A stretch of DNA of 64,000 bases from Acanthochromis polyacanthus (GCF_021347895.1 NC_067113.1:3764251-3828250); one strand, 5' to 3'; counted from the stretch's first letter, positions 48,005 to 59,902 are shown. Program-made: numbers and translations. The notes: a model not told the origin generated them from the letters alone.

Positions 48005-48200
48005 CCCTAAATTCCACATAACACGAAACCGCCGCACCGCGCAGCGCAGCGCAGCGCAGCGCCGCGCTCTTAAATCGTACTGCGCAGCACTTAGAACCCA
48101 TTCTCTTCTATCACACAATTTCCACTGCACACGCTGCGGAGCGCCAGCGCCGCGTCTCTGAAGCGCCAGCGCGCGCCACGGCGCTGGAGATTCGCTTCCT
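48005..48200 (+). promoter_or_regulatory. Probable CpG-rich promoter of the hAT element
   Basis: A dense GCGCAGC tandem stretch (48037-48065) and further GCGC-rich text immediately precede the ORF at 48256 and contrast with the AT-rich remainder of the element. No TATA box is obvious. Promoter function is inferred from position and composition only. Confidence 0.4.
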
Positions 48201-48255
48201 CGCAGGCTGACAGGCAGGTAGGCACACTGCGAGAGAGCACTCGAACAGAAAGAAA

Positions 48256-48426
48256 ATGCCAAAACGCAAATGTCATTTCACTGATGAAATGCGAAAAAAG
48301 TACCCCTGTTTTCATCCGGGTCGTGTCAAATGGGAGGCAGAATGTACAGTCTGCAAAGCTGGGACTTATGTTTCTGTTGCTAATAAGAGAAGGAAAAATA
48401 AGGGAAAAAAAGGACTGCTGACTTGA
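48256..48426 (+). CDS. Residual BED-like zinc-finger ORF of a hAT element (56 aa)
   Basis: The ATG at 48256 opens MPKRKCHFTDEMRKKYPCF, followed by 'VKWEAECTVCKAGTYVSVAN', a Lys-rich stretch and a stop at 48424. The KRKxxFxDExxxKYPxF motif and the CxVC pair resemble the N-terminal DNA-binding segment of hAT/ZBED-type proteins, where CxxC and downstream His residues bind zinc. The downstream His pair and the whole catalytic domain are missing, so the protein ends where the internal deletion begins. It may be a leftover, or could make a small DNA-binding peptide; the sequence cannot decide. Confidence 0.6.
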   Translation: MPKRKCHFTDEMRKKYPCFHPGRVKWEAECTVCKAGTYVSVANKRRKNKGKKGLLT

Positions 48427-49745
48427 GGCATTATTTATATATTTTTTTCATTTGCCATTAGACACATTATTTTGAAGAATGGGCTAACTGAACATTGAAG
48501 AATACGCTACCTCTCTTTTTTCTTTTTGTTTAATATTTTGAGCCATTATTTCTATTTTTACATAATTGATAATTGGGAGGTTATTTTCAAGAATGATACT
48601 CTACCTCACTTTTCCTAACTAAGGTGTAAGTGTCAGACTTAAGAGAGATGATTATTTCTTATTTTGTTAAACATCTGAATACATGTGTTCCTACACAACT
48701 TGAGTCAATAACTATTAAAGACTAGAGCAGGCCATATTTGTATGTGACTGATTATATTGTTTTGGAGAATTGCTTTAAATTAATAAATATATTATTTATA
48801 AAGCAACTGTTTTGGGCTATTTTTCTGTATATCCAGGTAAAGTGTTCTTTTCTGGGGAATTCAGAATATCTGTTTAACTGAGTTCGAAGCACAGAAAGCC
48901 CCCTGACCCACAGAAAACCCCTAAAAAGGGGGGGGGGGGGGGGGGGACTGAAAATTTTTCACGTGCGAGCTGGAAGTGTGTCCTCTTTTCAGAGAAACAG
49001 AATATGGTCACCCTACCATTGGCAGACCTGCCAATTCCTGTGTTCTGTGGCAAATGCTAATCAAGCTCCACGGTGTCAGGCAGTGAGCACAGGACCCACT
49101 AAAGGACATTGGACCCTCAGACCTTCTTCATGAAGTCTGTTTCTGATTGTTTGGTCAGAGAGATTCACACCAGTGGCCTGCTAGAGGTCATTTTGTAGAA
49201 CTATTGCAGTACTCATCCTGTTCCTCCTTGCACAAAGGACCAGATACCTGTCCTGCTGATCGGTTGAGGACCTTCTACAGCCCTGTCAAGCTCTCCCAGA
49301 CTAACTGCCTGTCTCCTGGAATCTCCTCCATGCTCTTGAGACTGTGCTGGGCAACACAGCAAACCTTCTGGTAATGGCACACATTGATGTACCATTGTGG
49401 AGGAGTTAGACTGCCTCTTCAGCCTCTGTAGGGTCTAGGTATCGCCTCATGCTACCAGTAGTGACAGTGACCCTAGCCAAATGCAAAACTATTGAAAAAC
49501 AGTCAGAAAACACAAGAAGGGAATAAAATGTCAGTGGCCTTCATGTGTAAAACCAATCCTGTTTTGAGGGGTGTCTCATTTTTACCCCTCTAGTGCACCT
49601 GTTGTTAATTTCATGAACACCAAAGCAGCTGAAACTGACTAAAAAAACCCCTCTTTTACTTACTTGACCAGATCAGTATTCCACATGTTTGACTGATTTG
49701 ATGCAATACTTAGATTAAAAAGTGTTCCTTTAATTTTTTTGAGCA

Positions 49746-49746
<1 letters not shown>

Positions 49747-49792
<46 letters not shown>
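49747..49792. repeat. (TA)n microsatellite
   Basis: About 22 TA units between two Tc1 termini; TA-rich DNA is also the preferred Tc1 target. Confidence 0.9.
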
Positions 49793-49796
<4 letters not shown>

Positions 49797-50165
49797 ATGG
49801 TCATAAGTATTCAGACCCTTTGCAGCGACATTCATATTTAACTCACATGCTGTCCATTTCTTCTGATCCTCCTCGAGATGGTTCTGCTTCTTTATTGGAG
49901 TCCAGCTGTGTTTAACCAAACAGCATGTGAGTTAAATATGTCACTGCAAAGGGTCTGAATACTTATGACCATGTGATACTTCAGTTTTTCTTTTTTTAAT
50001 AAATTTGCAAAAAAAATTCTACATTTCTGTTTTTTTCTGTCAAGATGGGGTGCTGAGTGTACATTATTGAGAAATAAAATGAACTTTTTTTATTTCTGCA
50101 AATGGCTGCAATGACACAGAGAGTGAAAAATTTCAAGGGGTCTGAATACTTTCTGTACTCACTGT
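49793..50165 (+). mobile_element. Tc1-like end with an internal palindrome
   Basis: 'tcacatggtcataagtattc' and 'agaccctttgcagcgacat' followed by 'aactcacatgctgt' (49793-49852) are repeated as reverse complement at 49920-49977, forming a stem of about 58 bp around a ~68-bp centre. The right part ('ggggtctgaatactttctgt', 'actcactgta') is the terminal repeat of a common fish Tc1 family. No transposase. Confidence 0.7.
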
Positions 50166-50316
50166 ACACACACACATCTTTTCTTATTTTTTAACAGATT
50201 TATTTATCTTTATTCCTTTATTTGTACACATTTATTTCCTTATTTTTTGAACAGTTTTTTCTTTTATTATGGCACTTCTGTGATTTCATAAGTGCACACA
50301 TAATGGGCACATTGTC

Positions 50317-50373
50317 GAATTCTTTGTTTCTTTGTTTAAGTGAGTTTTTGCAGTTGCATGTGGATGGGGTCTT

Positions 50374-50405
<32 letters not shown>

Positions 50406-50428
50406 TTAAACAAAGAAACAAAGAATTC
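50317..50428. repeat. Perfect 23-bp inverted repeat around an (ATT)n tract
   Basis: 50317-50339 (GAATTCTTTGTTTC...) and 50406-50428 (...GAAACAAAGAATTC) are exact reverse complements over 23 bases, separated by 66 bases that include an (ATT)n run at about 50377-50405. Confidence 0.85.
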
Positions 50429-51610
50429 TACACAATACCCAAGCAATGTCAACAATCAGAACAACGGGCAGCAATATAACCCTAACCCTAAAGCCTTGTT
50501 GTCTGACTCAGTGGATGCTGGCTGCAATAGACAGCATATTTCAAGGGGCTTTCTCATCCCCTTCCGCTATTTACATCTTGCCATTTTCAAAATCTGCTTG
50601 ACTATTCAAACCAACAGCAACACCTTCTGGACAATGACCTACCATACTAAAAATGTAAACTTTTGCTGAGGATTTGGATCTTTTTTCAGTGAATTATCCA
50701 TTTTCATGACAGTGCATCTTCCCAAATGTTTTACCAAAACCATTCACCTGTCACTTTTTTTGCCATATCCTTCTCTTAGAGTATTGTAAGAAATCTGGTT
50801 AGCAAGGTTAGCATTATTGCACAAAATGTGAGCAAAATAGAAATCAGCACGAATTGTGACATCAAAAATTTGAACAGTATTTGTGTTTGGACAAAAGGCC
50901 ATAATGAATAAAAAGTGCGTTTCAAATGGACAGGGATGGAAGCACAGAGAGAAGTACTGGGAACATAGCAAGAGCACTGATAACCAAATTTTAAATAGTA
51001 GAAAGATGCTAACATACTTTCCTTCATTGCTATCAGTCTGAGGTTAAAGTTTATGTATCATTTTGGTTAAACTTTCAGTAATTTTACTATGAAATGCTAC
51101 ATTTACTGACTACAGAATGAAAAATATTCCATTTATATATTGTCATTTTTCATTGCTTTCTTTTCTATCTAAATCACAGCCATCATTAGTCTTTCATGTC
51201 TCACTTCTACAGAAAACAGAACAGGCACAAGAACATGGTCGAACAAGATACAAGAGAAAATCAGAGCGTGGATTGGAGTGCATAAAGGCGTTCTTCGTCA
51301 ACATCCCTATCTGAACTAAACCACACTTGTCTTTTATTCATCCTGAGGTTTTGTCAGATGTGCGAATAATTTTGTTTATAGTTTCCAACTTAAGACTTGT
51401 GTGGTAATTGAGTTCAAGTAGAGCTGCTGTAAGTTAATTACACTGAATGCAGGTGTTTTGTAAATGAGCATATGTTGCAACCTGCAGACTGAGGACTGCA
51501 CTAAAGGTTAAACAAATCTGCAGCATTTGTGAAAATAGGTTTAAAAAATTTCTAATCAGATGTTTTGTTATGTATGTAATGTTCAAGGGTGCTTTTCTCA
51601 TAGTTTTACT
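50429..51610. other. No recognisable feature
   Basis: A short telomere-like CCCTAACCCTAAA occurs at about 50480. Otherwise AT-rich with no supported frame. Confidence 0.4.
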
Positions 51611-51697
51611 GGATGGATGGATGGATGGATGGATGGACGGACGGATGGATGGATGGACGGACGGACGGACGGACGGATGGATGGATGGATGGATGGA
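51611..51697. repeat. (GGAT)n / (GGAC)n microsatellite
   Basis: About 22 tetranucleotide units alternating in blocks of GGAT and GGAC. Confidence 0.95.
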
Positions 51698-52735
51698 ATT
51701 GCAGACAAACTCTACTACGGTGGAAAGTAAGGATTAAAGGACAGGGGTAGAAAAGAAATAGATAAAACAACTGAAGATAAATTTCAGCATCTCACTAACT
51801 GCACTTACAATAATATAACCAGTATGCAGTATCCATTCATTACTGTGCAGCTTCGTGTTAGCACTGACTGTACATTGGTTTGTAGAAAACTGTTTTGAAG
51901 CCTGAATTTTGGTATTTAGCAGTCACTACTCATTTTCCTATGGTAGAGACTTGCCAATCACAAGGTAGCATAAAGCTTACCATACTTTCTTGTTTATTTT
52001 GCTCTAAATGGAGCCACATTTACACATAAACGTCATGTTATATTGAAGGAAACTTGAAATTAGCTACCGAGACCATAAACTCATTAAGAAAATATTTAAT
52101 GAGACAAACAAATCAAGTGAGAAGTGGGGTCATTTTCAAATTAACGTCTATACAATCAGATTTCTTGTTTCTATGAGAAGAGTCACCCCCTGCTGTTCAA
52201 TGAAAAGAACACAGGTGTAAGGCCAGGACACTTATTTTGTATAGTCTATGTAAGTCAGGGGTGTCCAAAAGAAAAGAAGATGGCGAGATGGAGTGAGCAG
52301 ATAAGAGAGACGGGCAGAGGTGTTTGTGTGCGTGAGGGCTTTCAGAGCTCAAATGTCAACAGCGTGACATGAGGGCACAGACACCAAAAGCTGTTTCTCT
52401 AATGCCAGCGAGATAATGCCAAGCCAGCCTGTGCTGTGTGCGCATGTGGATGAGGTAGAGAAGCTGTTTGAAAGGTCAGAATATTTACAGAGGGATGGGC
52501 CACAAAGACAGCAGCAGATGAATGGATGAAGGGCGGAGGGAAGGAGCAGGGGAGACAAATAGAGGGAGTAACAGAAGGATCAGTGCATGAGAGAGGAGAG
52601 ACAAAAAATGATGATTAAATGATGACTAAGCTTTTCTTTTCAACTTTTAATTAATTCAAAACAGTCTCTCAAACTCTCGGTTAAAAGCTGTTGCAACAAA
52701 CTCTCTTTGTTCCCCTACTAATCTTGATTCTATGC
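51698..52735. other. No recognisable feature
   Basis: No supported frame or repeat. Confidence 0.4.
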
Positions 52736-53102
52736 GGATCAGCCATGACATTGTGACCACTGACAGGTGAAAGTGAATAACATTGATCATCTTGTTATGT
52801 AATGTTCTGCTGGGAAACCTTGAGTCATGACATTCATGTGGATGTTTGACATGTACCACCAATCTAAACACTGCAGGTCAAGCAATTCCCCAATCCCCCA
52901 ACCCCGTATGGCAACAGCAGTCTTTCCTGACATGTGCCACCCTCAGCTGCACAGTGCACCCCAACACACTGCAAAAACTGCTCAGGAATGACCTCAGGAC
53001 CACAACAGAGCTAAAGTGTTCACCTGAGTTCCCTAGTACATCCCCAGAGGTCCTATGTCCATGCCCCACTGGGTCAGAGGAGGTTTAGCAGCATAATGGT
53101 GA
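52736..53102 (+). pseudogene. Tc1-like element remnant (terminal repeat and transposase end)
   Basis: The start 'gatcagccatgacattgtga' with 'ccactgacaggtgaaagtga' is a left terminal repeat of the family also seen at 37040. Then come degraded pieces of the catalytic domain ('cacactgcaaaaactgctca', the region following the second Asp) and the C-terminal 'CPCPTGSEEV' before 'gaccaacacaaaa'. The DNA-binding half and first Asp are deleted. Confidence 0.65.
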
Positions 53103-56100
53103 CCAACACAAAACCATTTTTCTGGTTTTGTGTGTGCGTGTATTTGCAGTGTCACGGGTGATTCATTTGAGGACCCTCCTTCTCCTTTGGTTGCTCTGCC
53201 GCATGGTAAGCCCCAGTCCGGTTCTTACTCCCCCTTGCCCATTCTGAATGTGCTTACCTGGTGTGTGACATTATTATATATATTTTCATTGATATAAATT
53301 TGTTAATAAATTTGGTTTTATTTAAACATCTCACCCCTGTGGTATTGGAACCTGGGTGGCCTTGTTAGTACAAAGAGATAATAAACATAAACCATAGCTA
53401 GGATTTCCTGGGTGTAATTCCCAGGTGACGTTGTCGCAGTGACATATGGTATCTCTATACCTAAACCCATGTCGCCACATAACCTTGCAAGGAACTGTAA
53501 ACGTATTAGTAGCTAACAAAGATAAGAATATTCATGACCTTTTCATTTACCTCTTGCTTATCAGGCAAATCAGCGCATATCCCATAACTGTTTAGAAAAT
53601 GCTAACATGGCAATTTCTGTGTCCCCCACCTCTCATCTGTTTTAAAAGAATCACCACAAATTCACAAACATGCTGTTTACTCTTCTGGGATCTTAAAATA
53701 AAGTGTCTCAATTTCTCTGCTGTCTGTGTTGACCTCCACACTAGCTGGAGCTGATCTCATAGTTAGCATGGATTTGATCAAAGCAGTCCAAAGTGCATCT
53801 AAATAAAAACCCTCCAAATCAAAGATACTGAAAAATTGGCCAGTGGGACAGAACTTCCTTTCCAGATATGGCAAGTAGCAGTGAAACTCCCTGGGCTCTT
53901 TGCTAAACCACTTTAGTTGCCTCGGTCACACCATATTGTGCGGCTGCCAACACTCTGCGCCACCTCAGATGTCTTCTGCCCTTTCTTAATCTCTCAGAGG
54001 GCACACTGCCACTTTGGATTAAGCTGCGTGATGCACAACCTCAACCAAATGCATGACTCCCACAGAAACTTTGAGGATGTCGGCATTAGTTTTTGCTCAA
54101 CGTGCACTGGATATCCTTGTGGTTAAGTGTGTGCCTTGATGTTGCTGGCTCTGATTTTTTAAATCGCAAGCTGGGGAGCAGGCGTGAGAGCTCTCTTTCT
54201 TGGGTAAACTGGACAATTTTTAGGTGAGAATCTGTGTCAAGTGAGGCATTGAGCATTTGATCAAATGTCTAAGGTAAAGTAAGGTGAGACACTGTAATCT
54301 CTCCATGACCTCTACAGCTTCGACAAACTCCTATCAAACACCACCCTCAGCATCACATAATAGTGAGTGTGTTTGCATACTTGCATATTCATAGTTTGTG
54401 TGTTTTCCTGAGTGGGCTCAGCTAAACTCTAATCCCTGATGTCCTCTTGCATGCTGAACACTACAGCATCAACAGCAGGTGCTCTTAATTATATTTTCAT
54501 GATTACTGGCCCATTTGTAAACCTCTGTCTTGCTATAATACATTACAAAAATGACCTCAAACAAATAATGGGATTACATGAGCAGTTCCACTGTGGTCTC
54601 CATGCTATAATCAACATGGTAGATTACAGAAACAGTCAACATGTAACAGCAGGATTCTGGTATTAACAGATCATTTAGAGTATTATTATGAGTAGACCTG
54701 TGGCACTTTGTAAAGCACAGGTGTTGCTCATAACATTAACAATTGCTTTGTTCTGCCACAGTGCATAAGGAGGTAGGCAAGGTCCTTGCAACTGAAGCAC
54801 TTATTCACCTCCTCGACTGTCCCACTGTGACGTAAAGTCTTTTTGTAAAATGGTCTAATGCCTTCTTTAAGTCGTGTAACCTTTCAAGATCCTGCCCAAC
54901 TATACTAAACTTCAGCAGGTTATAAAAACACTATTATTGTTAAATCGAGCTTTGATTTATTTCTAACTTTCGTGTAAGTTGTCGGAGGTAATATCTTTTC
55001 AGGATGCAATCACAAACATCTTGGATGGTAAAACAGGAAAACTGGTGAGTGGGGGACAAATACAGCTTAGAGGCACACAAGTGAGCCAAGTGAGTGATGT
55101 AGAAAAACAACAGAATAAACTTAAAATGTCAAGGTATCCCTTTAGGGAAAATTATTTTATTTAAACGTCTCATTAATCATACAGCATGTGGCTATCAGCA
55201 ACCATTGTTTTAAGTGAGGAATGTTAACCAACATAAACCACCCGGTGCTGAAACTTGTGTCTCCTCGCTTGAAAAATGTCCAGTGAAGAAATGCAGCAGA
55301 GTAAAATGCAAAATGTCAATTGTCCCTCTCAGGAAAAAGCTGTACTGGACTCATTTGATGAACCTATAACTCAAATAATGACATTCTGTGGAGCTGTACA
55401 GTTCCATGTATATCCTTTTTGGCATTTATAGTCAATCTGGTGACATTTAGACTTTTAGTATAGTGAAAAAAGTCTCAGCAGGTATGTGATGCCTCTTGTT
55501 AGAGTTCCTTTATAAATTCCCACACTGTGCTGCTGCCCTGTATCACAGTACAATGATAGGTCCTTGGCAATATTAGAAGGCTAAGGATGTGTATTGGATT
55601 TGCTCAGGCAGCAGAAAAGGCTGGTGACAGATGGACAAACAAAAATATAATTCTAGTTTAATGATGCAGGGTTTATTAAAGCTTTCAAAAGAGTCACAGT
55701 AAAATTAATGTAACTTATGAAAAGTCTTCTCCCTCATATGAAGAGTTCATTTGCAAAAACAGATAACTCAGTCTTGTACATTTGAATCATGTTGGATTAC
55801 TAGTACTGCAATTGTATTAGCTCTGGATGGATAATGTAAGATAACATGTTTTTGTGCATTCCAGTGGAAATATGTCTTATATCACATGATACAACAATCA
55901 CCAAAACAGCAATACAGCATAAAAGGACAACTTCAGTAGAAAAGTAAGTCTGCAGAAGAGCACAGGCCTGTACAATGTAGACAGTCACAGGCACCATTCA
56001 TATATATGTGACTGGTGGGAGGGTGAGATCACAAGGCTGGCTGATACTGGGACGGAGGATTAGGATACTATGCAACATTGAATAATCTGTAAATATACAG

Positions 56101-57044
56101 CAGTAGCATACTGTCATTCAATCAAAGTTTTTTTTGTCACTTTTCTAAAAGAGGAAATACAACTCAGCTTCCTGCTTGCTCTGGATATCGACGGAAGCAA
56201 TATAATGCCCTCACAGGAACTTCCAGACTTTCCAATGGCCAGTCATTAATGCTAATTCTGGAAATGTCTGAGACTATAGCAAAATATATTTACATCTCAC
56301 GCTTACTGCTAATATCTTAAATTCTCTTTTCAATGGATTACTTCAACTCTTATTTACAAGAACGCTTTGCAGGTTCTGTTTGCTTTTTGGATTTGAAGAA
56401 GCATTTATACCTACAAATGACTGTTTTAGTGTTACCCCCTGCTTTTAATGGAAAGCAGCTAAAGGCTGTATTTATGTATTCTTCTATGCTTATTTTTTCA
56501 CTCACACTTATTAATGTCCGTGTCAGCTGCCTTGCAGTAAAAAGATTTGGTCATCTCTCCAACTCACTGAACAGAATTAAATAGCTGTAGAGAGAGAGTT
56601 ATGCCTGTAGTGGAACACCAAGTTCTCACACTGGCAGTGCTCTGCTGGCAATGCACTGCTATGGAGAGTTGCTTAAGCTTCTCTAAAATGTGTTAGATTT
56701 AGCATTTGGTGCTTTTCAGAAGAGGTCATCAGAGAAGTTTGAAAAGTGGTTAGATTTAGTGAAAAAGTTGGTCTCAGACATAACAAGCTTGACATATCAG
56801 AGGATTACCAAAACAGTTCATCTAAGAGGTGACATCAATGTGTGAACAACATTTTTGGATGATAAATTGCTTCACTAAAAAACAGTGGTCCTTTCATATC
56901 AAGTCAGTAATCAGCTTTCATGCAATAAAGCATTCCAGCAGATAAATTGCTATATACTATTACTAACTGGTGATATATTGCACAATCTTTATTTCTTACT
57001 TCACAAATGTCCTGAAGTAAGAAATAATATTAAATTTGCTGTTG

Positions 57045-57045
<1 letters not shown>
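53103..57045. other. No recognisable feature
   Basis: Nearly 4 kb without a supported gene. The 65-codon minus-strand frame at 53677-53874 and others show no motif. No inverted or tandem repeat was noticed. Confidence 0.4.

Positions 57046-57088
<43 letters not shown>
57046..57088. repeat. (TA)n microsatellite
   Basis: About 21 TA units immediately before the foldback-like element; another TA-rich tract follows its other end (60170-60205). Confidence 0.9.
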
Positions 57089-57094
<6 letters not shown>

Positions 57095-57108
57095 CCGTTT
57101 AGGAAATT

Positions 57109-57597
57109 ATATATATAATGAAAGTCGATATATATATAATGAAAGTTGATATATATATAATGAAAGTCGATATATATATAATGAAAGTTGATATATATAT
57201 AATGAAAGTCGATATATATATAATGAAACTTGATATATATATAATGAAAGTCGATATATATATAATGAAAGTTGATATATATATAATGAAAGTTGATATA
57301 TATATAATGAAACTTGATATATATATATAATGAAAGTCGATATACATATAATGAAACTTGATATATATATAATGAAAGTCGATATATATATAATGAAACT
57401 TGATATATATATATAATGAAAGTCGATATATATATAATGAAACTTGATATATATATAATGAAACTTGATATATATATAATGAAAGTCGATATATATATAA
57501 TGAAACTTGATATATATATAATCAAACTTGATATATATATATAATGAAAGTTGATATATATATAATGAAAGTTGAGATATATATATAATGAAAGTCG
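57109..57597 (+). repeat. Left arm: ~24 copies of a 20-bp AT-rich unit
   Basis: Units 'tatatatataatgaaagtcg' alternate between AAAGTCGA, AAAGTTGA and AAACTTGA variants with 19-23-bp spacing. The open frames through this array (up to 174 codons) are repeat artefacts. Confidence 0.93.
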
Positions 57598-57599
57598 GA

Positions 57600-58140
57600 A
57601 TATAGAATGTTCAGATTTTCATTCCATCTATTCAAAGTTTCATTCCATATATTCAGACTTTTTCCTACTGAGCCCTGGAAGGACATGGCAAACAAAAACA
57701 GGAACCTTATTGGACATTTGCTCTTCAGATGAGCTCTTCTGTGATTATCTATCTGTCTTCATGGTTGTCACAGGGAACGGCGACTACGTTTGAGAAAACA
57801 GGTAATTTTTAGAGATGTTTTGATTCTGAACACTGAACGTGTTAGCATTAGCTTAGCTACTTAGCTTCGACTACATTTGCATCCCTACATAGCTTAAAGG
57901 TTAAACACATGCACCATATGTTGATGATAATGATAATATCTATGTTTATCTTTATAGCTGGTCTTAAGGCTAATTACGAGGCAGAGGTCAGCTGCTGCCT
58001 GGACACATCCATGATCACGCCACTGGTGGGACACAATTGTACTGGATTTCAGCTGAAGGCTGCTGTTCTGTCCAAACTGAGACATTTTTATTGTGACATA
58101 CCCTCCACTGTTGTTAGCTTTTGATTCAATAAAGTTTTTG
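57600..58140 (+). pseudogene. Two-exon gene remnant inside the foldback-like element
   Basis: A first open stretch up to 'TGNGDYV' (about 57665-57793) is followed by a GTAATT donor-like site (57801) and, after a 'ttatctttatag' acceptor (57958), by an exon reading 'GLKANYEAEVSCCLDTSMIT' and 'LKAAVLSKLRHFYCDIPSTV', stop at 58124. AATAAA at 58127 is a plausible polyadenylation signal. No known domain is recognised. It converges with the minus-strand gene. Confidence 0.4.
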
Positions 58141-58602
58141 AGATGAGGAAATCACTATTGCATGTTTCTAGCTAAATACCCTACTTTTATGATATATCAC
58201 TACAGCATGCACTTTTTATATTTTCCATCAATTTCACCCAAAAGTTGAATAACTATTTGTGAGCAGTGTATGTAGACACATAATAGAAGCACATTTCAAT
58301 AATATGTCTGCTGCAGTAGTGCTGTTTATCTACCTAGATTGGTGTAACAGTAAAAAAAAACATATGCTACTGATGTTTCTGACTAAAATCTGCTTGAAAA
58401 GCACAACTGCTTATCTGTCAAAATGTGTGTAACAAAAGTGTGCACTGAACACTGAATAAAGTCTCTGTAGATTATAGACAAAATTTGCATCTCTCATCAC
58501 AAATTTCTGTTTATTCACCCAAAGTGCATGAGTAAAATACAAAACAGGTGAAGTACTAAAAAAGATTTATTTTCTAGAAAAGCCAATAGTCAACAATGCA
58601 GT

Positions 58603-59902
58603 TTAATTCTGGGACAGTTGCTCCAGCACCGACACCATGCGTCCCATCAGTGCAACCAAGGTTTTCATTCATCTTCTGGATGTTCTGGAGCATGGCAGAG
58701 GTCACGTCTTGGTGTCTTCCGATCTGTTCCAAGAACCGTTCCTCTGACCTCTCCAGATACTGCAGAGGATCCACAGCAGCTTCCTGGTTCCCTTTTCCTG
58801 CATAAAAGCACCAAAAAGTACTAGTTGTCAGTAATTATTTTCTATTTTCATAAACACAGTTAACTTAAAGTAAATGTTCTATTTTGTGATTTTAGGATGG
58901 GTCAAAAGATAACATACTGATCATGTTGATGTCTGCATAGTCTAAACAGATCTTACTTGATTTGGTCTGTAGAGAGGAGGACGGCGTGGAGGAGCTGCAG
59001 GACGGAACCAGTAAGCTGCAGACTAGTGCTCCTGGTAACTGGACCTCATCATCCAAGGCCGACAACTAAATAAAATGAACAAGACATGCTGTTGATAGCA
59101 TCTGTAATAGAAATGATTTTATCCATTAACTGATTTATTGCTTTGTCCATACAATGTTAGAAAGTGTTACAAATAATACCTGTAATCATTTCCAACAGTG
59201 ATAAATGCCTTGTTTTATTTTACAACAAAAAACACCAAAAGCATCTGTGTATAAGAAATCAGTGCATTGGATTTCCACATCTGCAAAGCTAGAAAATCAC
59301 ACATCAGAATTTTACCTTGAAATTATGAAAATAGCTGCAGATTACCAGTACTCTTTACTTCATTGTGTTAACTTGATCATTTGAATCAGTTTTTTAGACT
59401 TGTATTACTGATACGAAACATAATCAACACATAAATTAAAATGTGTTCGCAAAGAGTTCACTGGTTCTTCAAGGGAAATTTCAATGATAACCATATAGTT
59501 CAGTAAAATGATTAATGGGTCATCGTGTAACAGCGTGGGAGGTTCTGAATACAGGTCTTGGACTGAAATATTGCTGCTGCTTTCCTCCGGTTTTATAAGG
59601 AGTTGTTTCATAGCTTGTTAGCTTACCAGCGGCTAACTGGCTGGCAAACAATAGTTCAAAGCCAACCTCTAATCACTGCGTTAGCTGGCGGAACGTTCAT
59701 AATACTGATGTGGGACTGTTGTAGCTAGCGTATTCATAGTAGGATAACAGCAGGATGTTGGAGAAATAAAACTTACCATTATCAGGATCGCTGGTCTGCA
59801 TGGCAGACTCTGAGCGCACCGCACTGCTTGAATGTCTGTGTATTTCAGGCCGATTTCAAAATAAAACTCAATAAAATTCTCGTCCGGGTGAGTGTCCTTC
59901 AT
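58603..59902 (-). pseudogene. Spliced minus-strand gene remnant (integrase-like N-terminus, coiled-coil C-terminus)
   Basis: Exon 1 (59902 to about 59778) starts MKDTHPDENFIEFYFEIGL; the 'FIEFYFEIGLKYTDIQAV' segment looks like the N-terminal helix-turn-helix of fish Ginger-like integrase-type transposases (from memory). It ends at a GTAAGT donor. A middle exon (about 59065-58955, after 'tttatttag') encodes 'LSALDDEVQLPGALV' and a Ser-rich run. The last exon (from about 58797, after 'ttttatgcag') has 'DPLQYLERSEERFLEQIG' and 'MLQNIQKMNENL', a likely coiled coil as in SANT/Myb-type transposon proteins. Its frame slips near 58645; in the shifted frame it ends LEQLSQN with TAA at 58603. No catalytic residues remain. 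Confidence 0.5.

Larger units (their letters stand above)
47906..49015 (+). mobile_element. hAT-type element, internally deleted (1110 bp)
   Basis: Perfect 13-bp inverted ends TAGGGTGACCATA (47906-47918) and TATGGTCACCCTA (49003-49015), with an exact 8-bp target duplication CCATTGGC (47898-47905; 49016-49023). Subterminal GTCCTCTTTT motifs recur at both ends. The left third is CpG-rich and promoter-like and leads into a short ORF (48256); the transposase body has been lost. A run of 19 G lies at 48928-48946. Confidence 0.92.
47057..49746 (-). pseudogene. Tc1-like transposon with broken transposase, split by a hAT
   Basis: Termini CTGCTCAAAAAATTAAAGGA (47057) and its complement TCCTTTAATTTTTTTGAGCAG (ending 49746) are flanked by TA. 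The minus-strand transposase has the first catalytic Asp in 'TDESRFIVS' (about 47870), 'RYQDEILGSIVRLY' (47670), the second Asp in 'MVHDNAWPHVARGC' (47600) and the Glu in '[12 protein letters not shown]' (47510), followed by a complete C-terminal region. A frameshift separates the Asp blocks near 47620. A 1.1-kb hAT derivative at 47906-49015 separates the N-terminal half. Confidence 0.85.

Noticed and set aside
47858..48262. 134-codon minus-strand frame across the CpG-rich region
   Set aside because: It runs through the hAT end into the Tc1 transposase and is an artefact of GC-rich sequence lacking stops.
57001..57525. 174-codon minus-strand reading frame with YIYIxFHY repeats
   Set aside because: It is the translation of the 20-bp tandem array and has no stop only because the unit lacks one in that frame.
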